Origin: Amphirosellinia nigrospora
Lineage: Eukaryota; Ascomycota; Sordariomycetes; Xylariales; Xylariaceae
Length of the DNA stretch: 64,000 nucleotides
Direction: 5' to 3'
NCBI GenBank assembly: GCA_004123355.1
Contig: SCHM01000004.1
Span: 3,690,316-3,754,315 of the forward strand
Below the pieces are notes generated by a model. The model did no database searches. It saw only the letters and a list, made by a program, of their open reading frames with translations, and had not been told where the DNA came from. This document shows, piece by piece, positions 55,662 to 64,000 of this stretch. The position numbers were made by a program, and so were the translations under genes. Every line of letters starts with the position of its first letter. Position 1 is the first letter of the stretch.

Positions 55662-58600
55662 CTTGACTCTTGACTGGACTGTTGGCTTCTGCCTCTAATA
55701 GGTATCAACTGCTGTGGTTTCCGTTGTGGTTTGAACTTGAGCGTGGAAGCGGGGCTTTAGGCGAGGACAAGCATTGTGCGGTATGATAGTCATACCCAGC
55801 AACGGGAACCTTTGTTACTGGCGTCGCTCGGCTGCTCTCGTCGTGGCTGCGGAAGTCGATGTGGGCGTGGACGTGGGCGCGGGAGTGGAAGCTTCCATTT
55901 GTTGCTTGAGGACGGCTTTGAGGAGGAGGTTGGTGAGGTTGGACGAGGGCTGCTTATGTAAGGTGGGCCCCTCACTTCAAAGTACCACAACTCCAAAAGT
56001 TAGCCGTGTCGGTACCTACCTACCTACTTACTTACCACCTCTTACTTGCAATGAATATTCTTTAGTGTTAAGTGGTACATAAGTCAGTTGACCTTGCCGC
56101 CTGAGAAATCATCTAGATTCGTGTTGATGCTCTATTCTGACTTCTTTAGTACTCATCGCTGATTACGCTTAACAGAAAATCCTTCAGTACCTCTTTGTTA
56201 ACAGCTGTCGCCGGAAACTCATTAGATAGTAAGTACAGTAGCAGGGCAAGCCAAACGTTATATTTCGGATTTCGACAAACAAATTGAATTCTCATCTAAT
56301 ATTAGTGATTGCATGCAAACAGCCGATGTTAGCCGTCGTTAGCCTCCCTAGTAAACTTCGTTTGCCATGTTGGCATGTGATAGTTGCGATGCTTGTTCAA
56401 GCCATTATACTTTGATAAGCTTAAGTAGACCACTATCGTCAATTCATGAAGTTCAACTCTAACTAGTTGCCAGGCAGTTGTGCTAGTGTTACTAGTTCTG
56501 CTTCACTTTAGTACCACTATACTTGACTCTTCATATCATATAATTGCTGATACTGCCTTGTAGATAAGGCAACCCTCTTCCCTCCTATATCTATTCTGCC
56601 CAAACATTTGCAGTAATACTTGTAGACCAACGGCATACCTAATGAGTACCTAGGTAGTCCTGTAGTCAAGTGCTATAATAACTTAGCAAGACCATACCCT
56701 CTAATCGGCTCTAAAAAGTGCACGGAGCAAACCATATATGTACACCTCTGGTAAGCGCTGCGGCGACGTAACGAGTAAATAAAAACTAGGATAGACATTC
56801 AGCGTATCGATAACTGATTGCGCATATATTGTTGGTCACTATGATTTGTTCCGACAATGTACTTGGAATTGATTGGTTTCCGTCTTGGTATTGGAGTAAA
56901 GCTAGGTTGGTGAGCCAATATCCCTATGAGAAGACGTGATCTCAGGGTTGTCAGCGGAGGTTGAGCTGAATATCGAGCTGAGATAGTTCAAGTACTGATA
57001 GTGCACAGTAGTCAAACACGGTCCTTAGCATCGCTTCCTGATTTGACGCCACGAGGTTGACAAGCTTGAGTTTAAAGATCACGACTTATAGTCGCTAGTC
57101 ACGCCTTAACCGCGCTTCGGGAACTATACCAATAGGGGGCAAACTTGCTTAACCTAGTGCTTGTGGGCGGTATTTTTCTGTTTGGGTCAATCAAATTCAT
57201 CTAGATTATCTATTATAATCAGGTTGGCGTCTTGACGCATCTGTCACGTTGTCGCCTAGCTGAAATGCAATCTCTCACATGAACCTTTCTTATATGTGTA
57301 CATGTTCGAGTGTAATGGAGAAATTGGCCATGTGTTGATTGTTGAGGTATCGATGTGACTGCGTCAGCTAACCGTCACCCCACACTAAAGCTACCTAGTA
57401 GAGAGGTAGTACAAACGCTCGCATCTTGGCTCGCATCAATTGCCCAATCGAACAGTAACAGTAAGCGGATTAATCACACCAACCAACCGACAGAAAGAGA
57501 AATATGACCTTGTTACCCAAGCACACTAACAGAAACCTTCGTCCAAAAAGCTGTCTAAAGCATCACCAACACGGGGTAGGTACGCAAAGTTGTCGGTGAA
57601 GAAGTTGAGTTGTTACCGGTGACTGAACTCGAAGATCGGAAGGTACAAAGCACCGAGTCCGATGATCAGCCATAGGTAATTAGGTATCCACACTATTTCC
57701 TTAAGCGTGGACCGTGCGGGTAGACTCGTCAGCAGGGGTAGCAATGGCATCAACTTCAGCCTCAATCACATCATCGACGCTTGGGCCAGGTGGTTATCAA
57801 TCAGAGCTGTGATTGGCCAGTTGTCGCTATAAATGACCCAATTTGGTAAAGATTTCTGAAGCCTTGACAGTCACTGCAGGTGTAACAATCCGTTCAAGAT
57901 CAGGGTCCAAATTCTGATTGACTGCCCTACTATAGCTTACAATAGATAGCACCTACACGTCCATGATTACGTACCGAAGTTGAAGTCCATTTCTCTCCTC
58001 GGCGTCGGAAGCATCCTTTTGGAATCGGCCGACTTAGACCCCGAGACTACGACGTATGCCAATGCCGATGACCCCGGACGCTGTGGTACGCGGACGCGTG
58101 TATGTAAAAGCTCGATGGCGATCATTAAACGTACAATAGGGAAATTTTGTTTAGCGTGTTGCCAATACAGCATTTCATGCACAGTTGTAGAAACACTATG
58201 CTCGTTGCTACACGTGGATGCGCCACTAGGCCGCGAACGGCAAAGGGCAGATGGCGCCATAGAGGGTCGCCTGAGATAGACCAATCCGGTAGCCTCTCTT
58301 ATTCGGTGTTGTTGAACGGGTGGGATGGGACATCAACATGTGCGCAGAACTGGAGTAGCGTACATGGGTAAACTTCCTTCTGATCCGTCTATCGCATTTC
58401 CCCGGCTCAGATCTACAAGTACGCGCAGCCCAATAGTCCCGGTCGAGTGGGATATAGTACGATACCATTATTGAGCCTGCCTACGTAAACAGTCACTTCG
58501 ACCAGCTCCATCTCTAAGTCTAGGTCTAACTAGTGTAGAGACATTGCTTTTCCGGCTTATTCATCTTTGACGGCCGAGTTCGCATCTATATTTGAGCAGC

Positions 58601-58999
58601 GTGTTCTTTGGCGGTGTCGACTCACAGCACAAATAATTGTTTAATGTTCTACTCCCAACGCTTTCTGTGGCATCTTAGTCTTTATCGCTATTCAAACAGA
58701 ACTATACATTATTCTATAGAACGAACGGTGCATCTTCTTGGCAATTTCGATTAGTATTAGGAAAAGCTTGTCTTAATGTTGTAGCTGGGTCGCCTTGGAA
58801 GGATTTAAAGTACTATTAAGTATATAAGGGACCCGAGCACGCCATACTCCAGCTCACCACATAGCCAACCAAACGCCATCTTGGCGTTCAGGGTTTGTCT
58901 TGCGTGATTGCATAGTACATACGCTGCGCATGCGATACAAAGTCCTTGGCCCACCTCCTTCACTCGTCATCCTCTCTTCGTTGTCGCAGCCGTATCACC
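55662..58999. other. Gene-poor 3.3-kb region upstream of sulfate permease
   Basis: No gene is supported. Short frames on both strands overlap at 57967-58284 without a recognisable family. TACCTA-type motifs lie at 56012-56034. The last about 180 bp hold the sulfate permease promoter with a TATA box. Confidence 0.4.
58821..58828 (+). promoter_or_regulatory. TATA box of the sulfate permease gene
   Basis: TATATAAG lies 172 bp upstream of the start codon at 59000. It is one of the few clear TATA elements in this window and fits an inducible nutrient transporter. Confidence 0.5.
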
Positions 59000-61642
59000 A
59001 TGCCTTCAAGTCGGGAAATTGGCCATGGCCTAGCCAAGTTCCTCGGCATCAAGCTTGAGGAGTCCGAGGCCGAGAGAGTTACCAGAGGAGAGTCTGTCTT
59101 CTCGATTCAAACTGCAGACTCGTTCTTTGAAGAACAACCGACGACCAAAGAAGTCCTGGCCTCTATCGTACCCACAAGAAGGGACATTCTGGATTACATC
59201 TTATCGCTATTCCCGTTTGTAACATGGATCGGCTTTTATAATCTTCAGTGGTTTATCGGCGATCTCGTCGCCGGTGAGTAGCTCATCAACCCGAGCGCTT
59301 TCATGCTAACAATGTTATCATAGGCGTAACAATAGGAGCAGTTGTCGTCCCTCAGGGGATGGCATATGCTAAACTCGCCGAGCTACCTGTGCAATTCGGT
59401 CTGTACTCTTCATTTGTCGGTGTTATCCTTTATTGGTTCTTTGCAACCTCTAAAGATATCACAATCGGGGTATGTTGCACGGTCCAAACTATGACACTTG
59501 GATTGCTAACATCATAGTTTAGCCTGTTGCCGTTCTTTCTACAGTCACCGGCACGGTGGTTAACAAAGTCATTGCTGCGCACCCAGAGTACAAAGATACG
59601 CCGTGGATCATTTCTTCAGCGCTCGCTGTCATTTGTGGCGCAATCGTGCTCTTTATCGGTCTAATACGATGTGGCTGGATTGTCGAGCTTATTCCAGTGG
59701 TCTCTCTCGCGGCCTTCATGACGGGTTCCGCCATCAATATCGCCGCTGGACAAGTACCTGGGTTGTTGGGCATCACAGGTTTCTCCACGAGAGACTCAAC
59801 ATACCTCGTCATCATCAACACTCTCAAGGGCTTGCCGAGGACAAATTTGAACGCAGCAATAGGTCTCACCGCCCTCTTCTTACTCTACTTCATCCGATTC
59901 ACCACTACTTGGCTGGCCAAGAAGAATCCAAGTCGCCAAAAGCTGTTCTTCTTTCTCAACACGCTCAGGTCGGTATTTGTGATTCTGTTGTATACTCTAG
60001 TTAGTTGGCTAGTGAATATGCATCGTCGGAAACACCCGGCATTCACTATTCTCGGCACAGTTCCACGAGGTAAGTAAATCCGAGCGATACAGTTCTTCTA
60101 CAAATTAGCTCACAAAGCCAGGTTTTACGCATGCTGCGGTGCCGACAATCAACACCGAGATCATCAGTTCCTTCGCTAGCGAAATCCCAGCCACCGTTAT
60201 TGTGCTCCTCATTGAGCATATCGCTATTTCGAAATCGTTCGGCCGTGTCAATAATTATAGAATCAACCCATCACAAGAGATGGTAGCAATCGGCGTAACA
60301 AACGTAATTGGGCCTTTCCTCGGCGGATATCCTGCTACAGGCTCCTTCAGTCGAACGGCCATTAAATCGAAAGCCGGTGTTCGAACACCATTCGCCGGTG
60401 TAATTACGGGGATCATTGTCCTACTTGCCATCTATGCATTGACGGCCGTGTTCTTCTACATCCCCAACGCCGCACTCGCAGCCGTCATTATTCATGCCGT
60501 TGGTGATCTAATCACTGCACCTAATACTGTCTATACTTTCTGGCGTGTTTCCCCCTTGGAGCCGATCATTTTCTTCATTGGCGTAATCGTTACCGTCTTC
60601 TCGACTATTGAGATCGGTATCTATACGACAATCGCAATCTCGTTTGCTATATTCCTTGTGCGAAACCTCAAAGCGAAGGGCGCAATCTTGGGTAAAGTCC
60701 AGGTACATTCTGTCATCGGCGACTCTGTCCTAGGCCCCGATCACCACGCCGGTAACGAGTACGGAACGTTCAATCCTGATCCGGCAACTACTGCGCCGAT
60801 TCGAAGCGTGTTTCTTCCGATCGACCATCAAGATGGCTCCAATCCTGGGGTCGAGCTAACCAGTCCATACCCAGGCATCTTCATCTACCGCTTCTCTGAG
60901 TTACTCAACTACCCTAGTGTCAGCCACACAATGGAATATCAGTAGAATATATATTCGCCCACACGCGACGCACAACCCTCAACGCTTATAAGCGACAGGG
61001 TGACCGACCATGGAACGATCCAGGCCGAAGAAGAATGAGGAGCAGAATTTGAACCTGCCTACGCTCAAAGCTATTATTCTCGACTTCAGTGCTGTGAACA
61101 ACGTCGACGTCACATCGACACAGATGCTGATCGATATCCGGAATCAGTTGGACCGATACGCTACACCAGACGTCGTGGATTGGCACATGGCTTGCATCAA
61201 CAACCGTTGGACCAAGCGGGCGCTCGTATCAGCAGGCTTCGGGTACCCGGCAGTGCGCGCAGACGGGGCGCACTCGCGCTGGAAGTCCATCTTCAGTATT
61301 GCCGAGATCGGCGGTTCCGAGTCCGCAGCCGCCGCCGCCGAACGCGAAGCGAATGAGAAAGAGCTCGCGCTCACACAAAGCAGGGCCGGCGATACTGAGG
61401 CCGGGCAATCCGACAGAATCGAACCCAGCGGCGCCTCCAGCTCGGATTCCGTGTCGAAGACGAAGAACCCCGACCCCAGGTCGCCTCGGAAGGCTGCGGT
61501 ACACGGTGTCAACCGCCCCTTATTCCACATCGATCTGACAAGCGCGCTTCAGAGCGCCATTGCCAACGTGGAGGCTAGAGAGGAGCTCGAGAGGAAGCGT
61601 GGGTCGGATATCGATACTTCCCCTTTAGTATCATCGACTTAG
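59000..61642 (+). CDS. Sulfate permease (SulP family, CYS-14/SUL type)
   Basis: This plasma-membrane high-affinity sulfate transporter has about 828 aa. Exons are 59000-59273, 59324-59469, 59523-60069 and 60122-61642; introns are 50, 53 and 52 bp. The N terminus MPSSREIGHGLAKFLGIK is typical of filamentous-fungal sulfate permeases. The SulP signature VVVPQGMAYAKLAELPVQFG is complete. Transmembrane blocks follow (IGAVVVPQ, AVICGAIVLFIGLI, EIPATVIVLLIEHIAIS, NVIGPFLGGYPATGSFSRTA, AALAAVIIHAVGDLI). The C-terminal STAS domain reads LKAIILDFSAVNNVDVTSTQ. A Ser/Glu-rich tail follows. Two frame changes near 60943 and 61022, both one-base-loss type, lie in the linker before STAS (EYIFAHTRRTTLNAYKRQ), and exon 4 phase closes with them. 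The start is chosen from the conserved GHGLAK context. Confidence 0.9.
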
Positions 61643-63312
61643 GAACCGATGGGGTTCAAGGTTTCATTCTCGGTCTATAATTTTAGGTGCCATTGAACGA
61701 GTGCCTTACGTCTATATATATCTATACATATGAATCGCTCTGAGGGACAGAGCATACTCCAGGCGACAGACACGACCTCGATGACTGTGCAGGAAGGCAA
61801 TACTACTTTTGGATGAGTCCGGTGGTTTCAGGAGCTTATGTTGCAGAAACGCCTTTGGCATGACTGTTTGGATTTTGAGCAGGGCGATGTGTTTTTTCAT
61901 ATACCCATGTAGCATTTTACTTATAAATGTAGAATGAGAGTCAGAAAGACCTCGGCGAATAAGCTAAAACTCTTGTGTTCCGAGGTTTGCAATTTTTTGT
62001 GACTGTTGAACATAAGTTTCCATTAACACCTACAACTACTATTGTGCCATGTCCACTTTTAGAATAGCAATTGGTCGATCCACGTCACACAAGGAAAGGA
62101 GTAATACTGGACAATACGTTGGGCGGACACGTAGTACGAATGCCGAGGCAACCACTATTTACATCGAAGCGACCTGCCTGGCAGGATGTTGCTAGGTGCA
62201 TCATCATAAAATCACCTTCACCAAAGATGATGACAATAGCATTTCCCGGGTCGGTTTATGCACGTTCGAGCAGGCTGGGCCTCGCAGCCATAGCTAGTAA
62301 GGAGAACGAGACAAACCCGGCCGGTGCCATTATACTAATAATAGATCACATTCAAGTATTTAGGTGATTTATATTCATCTTTATAGCCCTATCTATCTCG
62401 AGGCGCTCTTTTGGCTTTAAATAAATCTATATCCGTCCCTCAGTCAATCTCGTCAAACGCCAGAAGGAACTCGGGGAAAAGACAAATTTTAGAACTTAGA
62501 GAGAAGACAGTAAATACGGGGGAAATAGGAATTAATTGTCGGTTAATTTGATCATCGGGCGAACTCCCATCCTCGATTGTTTTATTTGCCTGGGACATTC
62601 GGTCTTGGTGGGTTGAGGTCGTCGACAGGTGGCTATGCCGTGGTTACACAATAATTAACTAATTCGGGGGAGACGGCCAAAAAGTAAGCAACTCCAATTG
62701 GGGTTATATAAATACTCTTCTAATTCGTCAAAAATAGTGATTTTTCGTTGAATATGCCCCCTGCCGCTTTATATAGGTACCTAGTAACTACCCAATTCCA
62801 GGGAAATTCGGGAACACGGGCCGCCTAGTTGTTGTGAGGTGTGACAGCACCATACACACCGAATACATCAGCACAATAGTCCTGTTTCGCAGACGAAGGC
62901 AATACTTATATCATAAGCCGTGGTATTTCATTGCTGACCTAAAACGTGTGTTTTATCTAAAGTCTTTGCTATTTTACAAGTATGGGTTTATCATGAATAT
63001 TTATGTCATGACATCCTAGCAAGGGGCCAGGAGCAGTGGTGAAAATCTGATTCCGAAGACAACGTAGGCTTCCAGAGCCTGTTCTCGCTTAGTTGCTTAG
63101 GAGATCGGTAGAGGCAGAAAATTACGAAAGACCGACAAAAAGAAGAGAAGTAATCAACGTGGAAAATATACCACGTCTAAATCCGTACATAGCCAATCAA
63201 GGCGTCGCTCAGTGTCCCCTCAGATGAGCCAGCTCTTGGTGAAACGTGGCGACCTAGGCTTGCCCTAATGAACAATTCCTATCCATGTGTTTCTCATCTG
63301 TGAGAAAGGAGG
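61643..63312. other. Intergenic region sulfate permease / right-edge gene
   Basis: This is 1.67 kb, AT-rich in parts. Plus frame 62071-62367 has no similarity. Nothing else is recognised. Confidence 0.4.
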
Positions 63313-64000
63313 TCATGCTACATCGGGTAGATGCTTATCTGATACGCTTAGAATAGCGGTCATCGTCTTGACTTGTACGCTTCCTAGAAGTGTCCGCGGG
63401 TTCGGATCCAGATCTCGATTCTGTGCCGCGTAGACGGGAAATGATCTCACCGAGTTTACCGAGATAGGATCTCGGACATTGGTGTGAGTGATTGCTTGTT
63501 CGATCCGACTAAGATCAGGCAACAAGTGATTGACATATTCCGGCTGAAGCTCGTCTAAGATGTCGAGGATGAAGTTATTGGTTGACTCGACAATGAGCTC
63601 GTCAAAGAGGTTGATGTTCCTCGCATCCCTGATTTGAGCCCCCCTTTGACTGCCGCTGGCATCCCTATTCCGCAGTGTATCGTCGTCTTTATTGCAGCTG
63701 ATGACTTGACTCAGGATATAGACTAGAGTGCTGGCTGCTGCGCGGCGATCAAAGTCATCGAGCTCTCTATCGGAGTAAATAATCAAAGACTTGACTTGCT
63801 CGGAAATGTCCTTGAAAGTCTTGCAGCACCATTGCGGAGTTTTCGATAGCTTGGCTCTTTCTAAATCCGACGCTTTAGTATATTCTTCAAAAGCTTCTAG
63901 TACCGCGTCAGCCCGGTCCCGGAATCGCCGGAAACGGGGTTAAGGGACTCGTGATTGCGCATAGAATCTAGAAAATATTCGAGGAGTGAGTCGTTTCGTA
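63313..64000 (-). CDS. Unknown protein, partial at right edge
   Basis: An open minus-strand frame ends at 63313 (KHLPDVA) and extends back past 63786 to about 63935. It reads FRRFRDRADAVLEAFEEYTK near 63880-63940, then LSKTPQWCCKTFKDISEQVK, DFDRRAAASTLVYILSQVIS and LFDELIVESTNNFILDILDE. An in-frame stop near 63940 (CCTTAACCCC) would vanish with one extra C, and the next frame stays open to the window edge (DSLLEYFLDSMRNHESLN). The composition is helical and cytosolic, with no signal peptide or membrane span. I recognise no family; it could be a fungal NLR-type N-terminal region or a lineage-specific protein, but that is only a guess. The true start lies outside the window. Confidence 0.4.

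Noticed and set aside
57967-58284. Overlapping open frames of about 100 codons on both strands
   Set aside because: Mirror frames of each other in a GC-richer patch; neither shows a domain, signal peptide or splice-linked exon.
1-64000. Repeat-induced point mutation or pseudogenisation as the cause of broken genes
   Set aside because: The breaks are indels at homopolymers with amino-acid conservation kept, not widespread C-to-T changes; the single TAG in the kinase is the only RIP-like substitution noticed.
1-64000. Secondary-metabolite, defence or mobile gene cluster
   Set aside because: The genes are conserved housekeeping functions in mixed orientation; no core biosynthetic enzyme, transposase, integrase or CRISPR-like array was found.

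Overview
This window is nuclear DNA of a filamentous ascomycete (Pezizomycotina, probably Sordariomycetes). The support is short 47-150 bp GT-AG introns with CTAAC/CTGAC branch sites, Pezizomycotina-type gene structures, recurrent TACCTA-rich intergenic sequence, and proteins such as a long-form IZH3, a WSC-domain protein and an unclassified NDR kinase. I place 21 protein genes plus one partial unknown at the right edge. I saw no rRNA, tRNA, CRISPR, recognisable transposon or virus-like element.

Layout. 0-5.2 kb: three consecutive genes for mitochondrial proteins (TPC1 thiamine pyrophosphate carrier, a MIC26/MIC27 MICOS subunit, OCT1 intermediate peptidase). 6.4-13 kb: a WSC-domain surface protein, translesion polymerase REV1, and a RED/IK-like spliceosomal protein divergent from REV1. 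13.5-19 kb: nucleoside hydrolase, PYM (Mago-Y14 partner), and tiny QCR9 (61 aa in five exons). 19.7-26.2 kb: N-end-rule ubiquitin ligase UBR1. 27-35.6 kb: SWD3 (COMPASS), an ISC1-type sphingolipid phospholipase C, and an NDR-family kinase. 36.5-44.3 kb: FKBP-type isomerase FPR4, a DJ-1/PfpI protein, and a membrane GT2 glycosyltransferase. 48-52.8 kb: THOC5-like THO subunit, IZH3, and a Cys-rich GPI-type protein. 54-61.6 kb: BUB2 (mitotic-exit GAP) and a sulfate permease. 63.3 kb to the edge: an unknown ORF. The stretches 44.3-48.1 and 55.7-59.0 kb are gene-poor.

The genes are mostly unrelated housekeeping functions and form no metabolic cluster. The only functional grouping is the mitochondrial trio at the left end.

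The dominant oddity is technical or evolutionary. Most long conserved genes are cut by single-base frameshifts, mainly the signature of one base missing from a short homopolymer, while protein similarity continues uninterrupted in the next frame. Several genes (TPC1, QCR9, SWD3, IZH3, the GPI protein) are intact. I read this as homopolymer error in an incompletely polished assembly and annotate each affected locus as one gene. I found no convincing new biological system. The best biological leads are an ISC1 homologue lacking two conserved active-site residues, an in-frame TAG at a conserved Trp of the NDR kinase, the extreme exon structure of QCR9 with a GC-AG intron, and a hairpin-like inverted repeat at 40.9 kb.
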